The notes under the pieces are model-generated. The model searched no databases, was not told where the DNA came from, and saw only the letters and a program-made list of their open reading frames with translations. From Flavobacteriaceae bacterium NBU2977 (GTDB lineage Bacteria; Bacteroidota; Bacteroidia; Flavobacteriales; Flavobacteriaceae), in NCBI GenBank assembly GCA_019931105.1, contig JAIOUW010000008.1, positions 1 through 35,727 on the forward strand: DNA of 35,727 bases. The letters run 5' to 3'. This document shows positions 5,361-12,784 of the stretch, piece after piece. A program made the translations under genes and the position numbers. Each line of letters opens with the position of its first letter. Within the stretch, counting starts at the first letter, position 1.

Positions 5361-5450
5361 CTACACACAACAAAGAACTGTGGTATAAGCAATAACAGTT
5401 TAGGCGCAATTCTAAATTGTTTTTTGCGTTTGATTAAGTATTTGCGATCC
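5361..5450 (+). repeat. Partial attC-like boundary site
   Basis: CTACACACAACA follows the stop by a few bases, then GGTATAAGCAATAACAG (5382-5398) corresponds to GTATAACCGCAATTACGG of sites 1-3, and an inner hairpin CAATT-CTA-AATTG follows. No matching right arm (CTGTTACTG...) is found before the next gene at 5517, so the site appears incomplete. Confidence 0.4.
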
Positions 5451-5516
5451 AAAAGTGTAGAATTTTGAATTAAACCTTTTAGAAAGAAGTACGTCCTAAT
5501 TCCAAACAAATAGTTA

Positions 5517-6464
5517 ATGACCTACCAAAATAATTTCATTATAAAAAGCATATTGTTGTTAGTGACGTTCTTTACAATTATCGGCTGCAACAAATCTGAT
5601 GATTCAGAAATTATTGATGAAAAAGATAATACAACATCTGAAACTGTCGACCTCACCAGCTTGCCGTTTGGAGGTGTAGGCGAAACAAAGGTTTTGATTC
5701 GAAATCAAGGTGACCCATTTCCAGATTATTTATCCCTATGGCTTTGCGGACTTCCATCTGACGGAGCGGGTGCAAATAACGCCAGCGATTGGACGAATCC
5801 TGATGGGACTTGGGATTATACCAGAAAACCGCAAGTTGAAGGAAATGTAACATGGAATCACGAATTCGACATCAGCTTAGATGGAAATGGCAATAGAATT
5901 ATTACCGGAAACAATTTACCAGACCATCCTACCGGTATTTTTCCCATACAGCAAGGAACTGAAGCTTTTCAATATGATGGAAACCCGAACATAATCTCTG
6001 AACAGGTTGTAAATTATACATTGCCCGCGATGCCACAAATAGCAAGTGAGCCCAATTGTGTGTTCTTTGGACCAGCTGGATTCTCACTGACCGGAGCCGC
6101 TATTTATCACGGAGCTTCTACTTTAGGAACAGATGCCGCTGCACACGAAATGTTGGATAGGTTTGGCGGGCACACCGATGGTACTGAAAGATACCATTAT
6201 CACTTTCCTTCTGAAGACCTTCAAGATCACATCCACGAACACGAATCAGGGCACGGGGCATTGATGGGTTATATGTTAGATGGTTTTGGAATTTATGGCC
6301 CCTACGGCGAGAATGGTGAAATTCTTACGTCGGCAGATTTAGACGAGTGCCACGGACATACACATCCAGTTCTTTGGGATGGACAAATGATAGATTTATA
6401 CCATTATCATTGGACTTATGATTTTCCGTATAACATTGGTTGCTTTAAAGGAAATGCCCAATAA
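5517..6464 (+). CDS. YHYH-domain lipoprotein
   Basis: A 315-residue protein with a lipoprotein signal (lipobox IIGC, Cys24) and an acidic linker. The rest matches the YHYH domain family (PF14240-like): 'GNNLPDHPTGIFPI', 'FGPAGFSLTGAAIYHGAS', then the histidine-rich part with RYHYHFPSED (about residue 224), 'DHIHEHESGHGALMGY', DGFGIYGPYGENG, 'LDECHGHTHPV' and a second YHYHWTYDFPYNIGC (about 295). The many histidines, two YHYH motifs and paired cysteines suggest a metal-binding extracytoplasmic protein. YHYH proteins are often encoded beside secreted hydrolases and sulfatases, as here: the sulfatase starts 13 bp downstream, so the two are probably co-transcribed. No enzymatic activity is established for the family to my knowledge. 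Confidence 0.88.
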   Translation: MTYQNNFIIKSILLLVTFFTIIGCNKSDDSEIIDEKDNTTSETVDLTSLPFGGVGETKVLIRNQGDPFPDYLSLWLCGLPSDGAGANNASDWTNPDGTWDYTRKPQVEGNVTWNHEFDISLDGNGNRIITGNNLPDHPTGIFPIQQGTEAFQYDGNPNIISEQVVNYTLPAMPQIASEPNCVFFGPAGFSLTGAAIYHGASTLGTDAAAHEMLDRFGGHTDGTERYHYHFPSEDLQDHIHEHESGHGALMGYMLDGFGIYGPYGENGEILTSADLDECHGHTHPVLWDGQMIDLYHYHWTYDFPYNIGCFKGNAQ

Positions 6465-6477
6465 AACAACTAATACG

Positions 6478-7776
6478 ATGAAAAACATCAAGTCAGTTTT
6501 ATTAGTAATAGTTTTTGTCATTTTTTCTTGTTCGGAAAACACGGCTGAAATAGATAGCGAAGACTTGCCAGGCACAGAATTACCGAACATTCTCTTCATT
6601 ATTGCCGATGATTTAGGTAAAGATGCCCTAAATGGCTTCTCAGAGGGCGGCATAAAACCGAATACACCAAACATAGATGCCATTAGAAATAATGGTATTT
6701 CTTTTAGCAATTTTTGGACAAACCCAACTTGTACACCGACCAGGGCTTCTATAATTACTGGAAAATATGGTTACCGTACTGGAGTAAAAGGTGTTGGCGA
6801 TGAACTATCGATTACCGAAACCACATTGCAACAATACATTAACACTCAAACCAATAATGAATATGCATCTGCGATCGTAGGAAAATGGCATCTTTCAGGC
6901 AGCAATTCAACAATAAATCCAGAAACATTCGGCATTGATTATTATGCCGGACTTGTTCGCGGTGCAGTTGATGATTATTACCAATGGCAGTTAAACGAAA
7001 GTGGCAATACCAGTCAGAACACAGAGTACATTACAGAAGTATTTACAGACCTATCGATAAATTGGATTAATCAACAATCAAAACCTTGGTTTATGTGGTT
7101 GGCCTATACTGCGCCCCACACTCCTTTTCATATTCCGCCAAACAACATGCATGGCCAAGGAAATTTACCTACATATGCTAATGGATTAGACCCAATTCCA
7201 TACTATATGGCAGCGATTGAAGCAATGGACTTTCAAATAGGAAGATTGCTGGACAATTTACCCGCAGATGAAAGAACTAATACGATCATTATTTTTATTG
7301 GAGATAATGGCACCCCTAATCAAGTTGCTCAAAGTCCTTATTCAAGTTCAACTGTAAAAGAAACCTTATATCAAGGAGGAATTAATGTCCCAATGTTTAT
7401 TTCCGGTAATTTGGTTACACGAACGGGAATAGATGACAACCTAATAACAAGTACCGATTTATTTGCTACAATTGCCGAAATAGCAGGTAGTTCAACAAAA
7501 GAAATTCATGATAGTAAAAGTTTTAAATCATTGTTTACACGATCTGCAACCATTAGAGATTATCAATATTCTGAATTGGCTGACGGTTCAGATGATGAAT
7601 GGACTATAAGTAATGGTACATATAAACTCATTGTCAATTCAGTTGGATTTGAAGAAATGTACAATTTAGTGAACGACCCTTATGAAAATAATAATTTATT
7701 AAACGGAAGTTTATCAACAATTGAACAAAATGCAAAATCTGAATTGGAACTTGAATTGACAAATATTCGAAATTAA
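6478..7776 (+). CDS. Sulfatase, formylglycine type (S1 family) lipoprotein
   Basis: A 432-residue sulfatase starting at ATG 6478; an in-frame ATG 60 bases upstream lies inside the previous gene and would bury the signal peptide. The lipobox is VIFSC (Cys18). Catalytic features are D44-D45 in ILFIIADDLG (metal site), C85-T-P-T-R89 (the C-x-P-x-R motif whose cysteine becomes formylglycine), GKWHLSG near 135 and IFIGDNGTP near 272 (Asp/Asn metal ligands). The cysteine form needs a maturase such as anSME, which is not in this window. Family members remove sulfate esters from algal polysaccharides or other sulfated compounds; the target cannot be told from the sequence. It follows the YHYH gene by 13 bp. 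Confidence 0.92.
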   Translation: MKNIKSVLLVIVFVIFSCSENTAEIDSEDLPGTELPNILFIIADDLGKDALNGFSEGGIKPNTPNIDAIRNNGISFSNFWTNPTCTPTRASIITGKYGYRTGVKGVGDELSITETTLQQYINTQTNNEYASAIVGKWHLSGSNSTINPETFGIDYYAGLVRGAVDDYYQWQLNESGNTSQNTEYITEVFTDLSINWINQQSKPWFMWLAYTAPHTPFHIPPNNMHGQGNLPTYANGLDPIPYYMAAIEAMDFQIGRLLDNLPADERTNTIIIFIGDNGTPNQVAQSPYSSSTVKETLYQGGINVPMFISGNLVTRTGIDDNLITSTDLFATIAEIAGSSTKEIHDSKSFKSLFTRSATIRDYQYSELADGSDDEWTISNGTYKLIVNSVGFEEMYNLVNDPYENNNLLNGSLSTIEQNAKSELELELTNIRN

Positions 7777-7784
7777 TATAACTG

Positions 7785-7925
7785 GCCACAACAAAGCGGG
7801 GTATAATTAGTTGTGGTCTGAATTTCCTTAATCACAATCCTTTGCAATTTGCTATCTTTCGGCTACGGCGGAAAGAACCCTTCGGATTTTCACGCAGCGA
7901 AACCATAGCCTACCGTTAGCAAACA
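7785..7925 (+). repeat. Possible degenerate boundary element
   Basis: GGCCACAACAAAGC (7785-7798) follows the sulfatase stop in the same position as the ACAACA start of the other boundary sites, and the stretch ends CCTACCGTTAGC (7909-7920). A small hairpin CTTTC...GAAAG lies at about 7856-7875. The long arms seen in sites 1-4 cannot be matched here, so membership is uncertain. No gene is visible in 7777-7957. Confidence 0.3.
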
Positions 7926-7957
7926 AGACAAAAAAAACGATATGTACATAAAATATA

Positions 7958-8644
7958 ATGAACTCGAATAATAAGATTTCAAAGATCGCGGGTACATTGA
8001 TTATCCTTGGAATTATTTCAGGGATACTTAGCATAGTTTCTGCTGTAGAAAGTGATAATTTTCTTAACGAGGTTTACCCAAATAAAAATCGTGTTTTAAC
8101 TGGCGGGATATTTCAGTTCCTACTAGTACCTATCTATATTGGATTTTCACTTGTACTTTATCCTGTTTTGAAGAAATACAACAAAACGTTATCTATTGGT
8201 TTTGTTGGATTCAGAATGATGGCGGGAGTGTTTCAGTTATTTGGAATTATATTGCTTCCAATATTTATTCTATTAAGTGAAAAATTTTTAGCCCAAAACA
8301 ATACTGACATTATACTCTATGAAACAATAGGGGAAATGTTAAAACTCTTTCGAGACTTAACAAATCATCTGGGAGTCATATTAGCAACAGGATTAGGGAA
8401 TTTATTATTGTACTATATCTTATTCAAGGGAAAACTTATTCCAGTATGGCTCTCAATATGGGGAATAATCGGAAACGCCTTAATAATGATGGCGAGTTTC
8501 TTATTGCTGTTCGAATTAATTGAGGTTGTCTCAACAGAATATGGAATAATTTCTATTCCACTTGTCCTACAAGAAGTAGTGTTGGCAATTTGGCTAATTG
8601 CAAAAGGCCTAAAACTGTCAACAACTCAAATTGTGTATAAGTAA
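7958..8644 (+). CDS. DUF4386-family integral membrane protein
   Basis: A 228-residue protein with about six membrane-spanning segments (near 9-29, 48-70, 82-108, 136-158, 163-186 and 195-218). The opening KISKIAGTLIILGIISGILS and the segment 'GFRMMAGVFQLFGIILLPIF' agree with the DUF4386 family, whose function is unknown. It has no signal peptide apart from the first membrane helix. It is followed after 8 bp by another membrane protein gene, so the two form a pair in one operon or one cassette. Confidence 0.8.
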   Translation: MNSNNKISKIAGTLIILGIISGILSIVSAVESDNFLNEVYPNKNRVLTGGIFQFLLVPIYIGFSLVLYPVLKKYNKTLSIGFVGFRMMAGVFQLFGIILLPIFILLSEKFLAQNNTDIILYETIGEMLKLFRDLTNHLGVILATGLGNLLLYYILFKGKLIPVWLSIWGIIGNALIMMASFLLLFELIEVVSTEYGIISIPLVLQEVVLAIWLIAKGLKLSTTQIVYK

Positions 8645-8652
8645 AAAACGAC

Positions 8653-9672
8653 ATGAACGCAACGATACGATTAAACAGAAACCTTATCAATTTTGGAATT
8701 CCTCTTGTACTTTTGGGGACTCTAATTTTGCTAATGCAATCTTCATTTCTAAACGGGAATGATACTTTAAATTTCGCCATAACGGCTGACCTAATTTTGA
8801 CCGTTCCACTGGTTTACTTTCTGTTAGTACGAAAAACTGAAATCCCGAATACCACGGTTATTCCCGTTATGATAATTGGGCTTTTAATTGGTTCATATTT
8901 TCTACCTCAAGAAAGTCAAGCATATTTGTCAATCGTCAAAACTTGTGCTTTGCCAGTAATTGAAATCTCAATATTGACTTTCGTAATAATTAAAGTCCGT
9001 ACAGCCGTTAAAACCTACAAAGAACTAAAAAGTTCAACACCAGATTTTTATGATACATTAAAAAAGGTATGCAGCGAAATTCTTCCCAAAAAACTTGTCT
9101 TGCCATTTGCAACAGAAGTTGCCGTTTTCTACTATGGCTTTGTTAATTGGAAAACAAGAGAAATAAATGAAAATGAATTTACTTATCATAAAAACAGTGG
9201 AACACCAGCACTATTTGGCGGATTCATTATGATAATTGGAATTGAAACAGTTGCACTTCATTTCTTACTTGTTCGTTGGAGTATAGTTGCTGCTTGGATT
9301 TTAACGGCATTAAGTGTTTACGCTGCTATTCAAGTGTTCGGATTTACAAAATCGCTGACACAGAGACCTATATCCATAAGTCAAGACCGTTTAACTTTAA
9401 AATATGGTATTTTAAATGAAGTTGATATTCCCTTTTCAGATATTGACAAAGTAGAACTATCAAGAAAACCATTGAAAAAGAACGAGTTGACCAAAACACT
9501 TTCACCGCTTGGAGAACTTGAAGGTCATAATGTCATAATTCACTTGAAAAAAGAGCATGGTTTAGTTGGTCTTTATGGTATGAAAAAGAGATTTAATCTT
9601 CTTGGATTGCATATAGACGAACCAAAAGAATTTATTGAAAGAATGGAAAACGCCCTACAACGATATATTTGA
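8653..9672 (+). CDS. Unrecognised membrane protein with possible PH-like tail
   Basis: A 339-residue protein I do not recognise. There are hydrophobic segments near residues 14-30, 41-58, 72-88 and 97-115, a soluble stretch (about 116-185), and two more near 190-210 and 214-232. The C-terminal 100 residues are soluble and have a run that resembles bacterial PH-like domains: ISISQDRLTLKYG, then EVDIPFSDIDKVELSR, then 'HNVIIHLKKEHGLVGLYGMK'. The plan (membrane bundle plus a cytosolic PH-like module) is compatible with a signalling or stress-related role, but that is inference. It starts 8 bp after the DUF4386 gene, suggesting co-expression. Confidence 0.6.
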   Translation: MNATIRLNRNLINFGIPLVLLGTLILLMQSSFLNGNDTLNFAITADLILTVPLVYFLLVRKTEIPNTTVIPVMIIGLLIGSYFLPQESQAYLSIVKTCALPVIEISILTFVIIKVRTAVKTYKELKSSTPDFYDTLKKVCSEILPKKLVLPFATEVAVFYYGFVNWKTREINENEFTYHKNSGTPALFGGFIMIIGIETVALHFLLVRWSIVAAWILTALSVYAAIQVFGFTKSLTQRPISISQDRLTLKYGILNEVDIPFSDIDKVELSRKPLKKNELTKTLSPLGELEGHNVIIHLKKEHGLVGLYGMKKRFNLLGLHIDEPKEFIERMENALQRYI

Positions 9673-9679
9673 AATCATA

Positions 9680-9758
9680 GCCGCCTATCGGCGGGCTACG
9701 TTCATACTAAATGATGTAAAACATGTATCAAAAACCTGAAAACAAGTAACGTTTTACA
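9680..9758. repeat. Hairpin and inverted repeat between membrane-protein and hydrolase genes
   Basis: TAGCCGCC-TATC-GGCGGGCTA (about 9679-9700) forms a stem with one bulged G; there is no T-run after it. ATGTAAAAC (9714-9722) and GTTTTACAT (9751-9759) form a 9-bp inverted repeat. AACGTTTTACA (9748-9758) recurs directly after the next gene at 10,922-10,932, so that 11-bp direct repeats flank the hydrolase. Confidence 0.45.
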
Positions 9759-9797
9759 TTGTCTATCGTCTTCCTAAAACAACCGAATAATAATCAA

Positions 9798-10919
9798 ATG
9801 AAATATCGCTTTCTCATATTATTGCATATAATTGTTGTTTTTAGTTGCAAAAATGACCAAGTACAATCTGCAACAAAATCTATTGATGCCGTTCAAAAAT
9901 CGATGGACAAAAATGCCGATTCCCTTCTTTTGGATTCACAGATAAACTCTGTTTCAATCGGAATTTATAAAGACGGAAAAAAATATACCGCCCACTATGG
10001 CGAACTTGATAAAGGAAAAGGAAATAAACCCACGGATAGTACAATTTATGAAATTGCATCAGTAAGCAAAACATTTACAGGTGTTTTGGTGGCCAACGCT
10101 GTTTTGGAAAACAGATTAACACTAGAAGATGACATACGAAAATACCTGAAAGAGGATTTCGAAAATTTTGAATATCAAAATAATCCTATAAAAATCAAAC
10201 ATTTATTGACACATACGAGTAGAATGTCAAAATTCTTACCCGAAAGCATCAATGCATTATTCAATAATTTTGATGAAGATTTGCCATTCAAAGTTTATGA
10301 AATCCAAAAAGATTACAATAAAATAGATTTCTTTCAAGATTTAAAAGAAATTCAATTGGATACTATTCCAGGAACTAAATATGAGTATTCAAATGTTGAT
10401 ACAGAGTTAATGGCAGAAATTCTTGAAAACGTATACGGCAGAACTTTTAATGAAATTGTCAAAAACTATTTCGAAAAAACTGCTGGCATGTACAACACCC
10501 AAATACACCTTTCAAAAGAGCAAGAAAAATATTTAGCAAATGGTTATGGGATGACAGGAAAGCTCGTTCCCCACGAGGCTTTTATTTACGGAGCAGATGG
10601 AGGCATAAAAACCACAATGCCCGATTTGATAAACTACATTGAGTTGCATTTGGATGCTGACAACAAAGTAATTACCGAAGCCCACAGAAATATTTTAGAG
10701 AATGGGAATAGGGAAATGGGGTATTATTTTCCTATTCGGAATAGTGAAGAATATGGAACTTATTACAGAATGCACGGAGGTGGTTTCGGTATGCAAAACT
10801 GGTTGTTTATTCTTCCAAAATACAACTTTGGAATTTCTGTGGTAACCAATCAGAGTGACTTGCATACGGCTGACAAACTAAATAAAGTTGCCAACAAATT
10901 AATTGAAGAACTGAAATAA
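9798..10919 (+). CDS. Serine beta-lactamase-like hydrolase (class C fold), lipoprotein
   Basis: A 373-residue protein from ATG 9798; the longer frame from 9759 is rejected because the lipoprotein signal (lipobox VFSC, Cys17) begins at 9798. It belongs to the beta-lactamase/DD-peptidase-like serine hydrolases (PF00144 type): S88-V-S-K91 in EIASVSKTFTG is the nucleophile motif, Y-S-N near 196 (KYEYSNVDTEL) is the second, and HGGGFG near 326 is the third. Such proteins include D-aminopeptidases, esterases and class C beta-lactamases; most environmental members are not resistance enzymes. It should act outside the cytoplasm. It is the last gene of the + strand block. Confidence 0.9.
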   Translation: MKYRFLILLHIIVVFSCKNDQVQSATKSIDAVQKSMDKNADSLLLDSQINSVSIGIYKDGKKYTAHYGELDKGKGNKPTDSTIYEIASVSKTFTGVLVANAVLENRLTLEDDIRKYLKEDFENFEYQNNPIKIKHLLTHTSRMSKFLPESINALFNNFDEDLPFKVYEIQKDYNKIDFFQDLKEIQLDTIPGTKYEYSNVDTELMAEILENVYGRTFNEIVKNYFEKTAGMYNTQIHLSKEQEKYLANGYGMTGKLVPHEAFIYGADGGIKTTMPDLINYIELHLDADNKVITEAHRNILENGNREMGYYFPIRNSEEYGTYYRMHGGGFGMQNWLFILPKYNFGISVVTNQSDLHTADKLNKVANKLIEELK

Positions 10920-10921
10920 TA

Positions 10922-11025
10922 AACGTTTTACAACACCGGTAACCGTTGCGCAAGCTCTTGACCGACCACGAAACATGCAAATATGAGCCCTTTTGAGGCG
11001 CTTTTTTGTGGTTCGGTCAGAAAAG
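10922..11025 (+). repeat. Boundary repeat R2, right edge of the accessory block
   Basis: Begins AACGTTTTACAACACCGGTAACCG at the stop of the hydrolase and aligns over about 90 bp with R1 (3512-3605). It contains a long hairpin: TGACCGACCAC with GTGGTTCGGTCA (one bulge), holding an imperfect terminator-like stem GAGCCC...GGCGCTTTTTT. Beyond it lie about 100 bp without features before the next, oppositely oriented gene. Confidence 0.55.
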
Positions 11026-11123
11026 GAAGGTCAAATTTAGATGCGTCATGGATACTTGAAATAGGTTTTGAGCACACTTTTGGCCAAGGCCGCCAAAGCA
11101 TTATATTCGGTCAATTCTGGCTA

Positions 11124-12212
11124 TCATTTAACTTTCTTTTCCTTTATGGGCTTACCGCGCCACCACATAGCCAAAGAGGATCCGGTAATGTTCATCAAAG
11201 CGCCGAATACGATTGGCGCGAGGCCTACCGTTGCGGCTTTGCCCATCGCTTCCGCCAAACCCGAGGCGAGACCACCGTTCTGCATGCCCACTTCAAAGGC
11301 AATGGTACGGCAAGAGCGTTCATCAAGACCAAATAATCTACAGCCCCAATAGCCAAACATATACCCCGCCGAATTGTGCAGCAAAGCCACTAAAATTAGA
11401 ATGGCTCCCATGGTCAAAAGATTGTCACGACCCAATGCCGCGGTAATAGCGATGATCAAAGCGATTCCTCCCATGGAGACCAAAGGCATGGCCTTGTCAA
11501 GCCACTCGGTTTTCCCATGAAAGAGTTTGTTGAAAATAAGGCCGGCCACAATGGGGATGATCGTAATCTTGGTAATGCTCCACATCATGCCCCAAACATC
11601 TATGTCAATGAGTTCGCCTCCAAAGGTTTTCATCAGTACAGGTGTCAAGAACGGGGCCAATAAAGTAGCCACCGTGGTCAAGGTTACCGAAAGTGCTAAA
11701 TTGGCCTTCGCAATGTAGGCCATTACGTTGGATGCCAATCCACTTGGTGAAGAACCGATCAATATGACACCTGCAGCAATTTCAGGGGGAAATTTGAACA
11801 GAAATACTAAGGTTGCCCCCACAATGGGCATGATGGTAAATTGACAGATCAACCCGACAAATACCGCTTTGGGACTTCTGACGACCGCTGCAAAATCTTT
11901 TAGGCTCATCGCAGTACCCATTCCGAACATAATAATCTGTAAAAGGGGCACAATTAGTTTTTTTACCTCAAAACTTCCCCAATTGATGAACATATCAGGA
12001 TAGTTCATTGCCAAGGCGGCAGAGGCAAAAATAAGTAGTGCATACGAAAAGCCTTTTATCTTTTCATGACCTCTGACCCCGATGGACAGCGCAAGAAAAA
12101 AGAAGACCAATAATGGGCCAAAAACGGTATACTGCCCCGTGAAATAAAAATAGGCGCACAAAGCGGCCAACAATAAGGCGGCCCAAAGAAAATATTTGTA
12201 TAACGACTTCAT
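11124..12212 (-). CDS. Bile acid:sodium symporter (BASS) family transporter
   Basis: A 362-residue inner-membrane protein with about ten hydrophobic segments. Conserved BASS features are 'MFGMGTAMSLKDF' (first broken-helix region), GVILIGSSPSGLASNVMAYI with 'AKANLALSV', and 'TIAFEVGMQNGGLASGLA'. The latter two contain the sodium/substrate crossing motifs seen in ASBT-type structures. Members carry organic anions such as bile acids, pantoate, pyruvate or sulfonates with sodium. Two helices more than usual at the N terminus (residues 6-50) precede the core. The neighbourhood (a sugar-acid-type dehydratase remnant and an oxidoreductase on the same strand) suggests an organic-acid substrate, which is inference. 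The C-terminal end is basic (GKPIKEKKVK). Confidence 0.9.
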   Translation of the reverse strand: MKSLYKYFLWAALLLAALCAYFYFTGQYTVFGPLLVFFFLALSIGVRGHEKIKGFSYALLIFASAALAMNYPDMFINWGSFEVKKLIVPLLQIIMFGMGTAMSLKDFAAVVRSPKAVFVGLICQFTIMPIVGATLVFLFKFPPEIAAGVILIGSSPSGLASNVMAYIAKANLALSVTLTTVATLLAPFLTPVLMKTFGGELIDIDVWGMMWSITKITIIPIVAGLIFNKLFHGKTEWLDKAMPLVSMGGIALIIAITAALGRDNLLTMGAILILVALLHNSAGYMFGYWGCRLFGLDERSCRTIAFEVGMQNGGLASGLAEAMGKAATVGLAPIVFGALMNITGSSLAMWWRGKPIKEKKVK

Positions 12213-12342
12213 AATAAGAAATTGATATTATTCAAAAAAGGCATTCCTTCCACGGCATTTTTTCATGGCTTATTCATTGATCTCGACTCCTACTCCCGGC
12301 TTGCCGGAAACGGTTATAAATCAGTTTTCGATCAGATGATCT

Positions 12343-12690
12343 TCAAAATACAACGATTTCTTTGAACTTTAGATTCTTATAGAAATAATTCTTCCGCTCC
12401 AAGATCACGAAGTTGGGCACTGCACAGCACACATGGGCCGAAGCCACGCAGCCCTGATTTCTGACCACCTTATGGGCAAGGGTTCATCTTGCAGGTTCGA
12501 CTAGTTCTCCGCACGCGGTCCTTAACCATAAACACTTGCCTTCCGCAGGTCGCACAACACTATTTAACAGCCTAACTTCGATCATTTATATGCCCTATAC
12601 AAAAATGGTGTTCATGGCCCGAAAAATAGGTATCGACGTTGAATCGGCAATCTATTTGAAGGTATCGTCATATTCGGTCGGTCTGGCCAT
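12343..12690 (-). pseudogene. Probable enolase-superfamily (mandelate racemase-like) pseudogene
   Basis: The 570 bp between the symporter and the oxidoreductase hold no intact gene. On the - strand, broken pieces read like a mandelate racemase/muconate-lactonizing-type enzyme: RPTEYDDTF-K-stop-IADSTSIPI (about 12,615-12,690), and further on VVRNQGCVASAHVCCAVPNF with VILERKNYFYKNLKFK to a stop at 12,343-12,345. The latter fits the 'AASAHL.AAIPNF.ILE' end region of that superfamily. Several stops and frame changes lie between, so it would not make protein. The call rests on reading motifs by eye and is moderately sure for the superfamily and weak for the exact member. Nothing further is seen in 12,213-12,342. 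Confidence 0.45.
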
Positions 12691-12784
12691 TCAATAGCAA
12701 CTATACTATGTATTGGGGCCGTTTGCCCGAATCACAAAAGTCATTACTGCCACTACGAAAAAAAATTCTTGACATGGTGTCAAT

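Noticed and set aside
9798-10919. Antibiotic-resistance beta-lactamase
   Set aside because: The SxxK, YxN and HGG motifs define a wide hydrolase family; nothing in the sequence points specifically to a resistance enzyme.
1-11025. CRISPR array as an explanation of the repeated elements
   Set aside because: Repeats are 110-141 bp, palindromic, separated by whole genes and not by equal short spacers, and no cas gene is present.
10983-11336. 117-residue + strand reading frame at the island edge
   Set aside because: It runs antisense to the conserved C-terminal part of the BASS transporter and begins in repeat R2; composition is not that of a real protein.
12490-12520. GGTTCGACTAG resembling a tRNA T-arm
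   Set aside because: No acceptor stem, anticodon arm or D-arm can be placed around it. No tRNA gene was recognised in the window.
12590-12697. + strand frame MPYTKMVFMARKIGIDVESA...
   Set aside because: The - strand of the same stretch reads more like an enolase-superfamily fragment, and the + strand frame has no similarity I can name.
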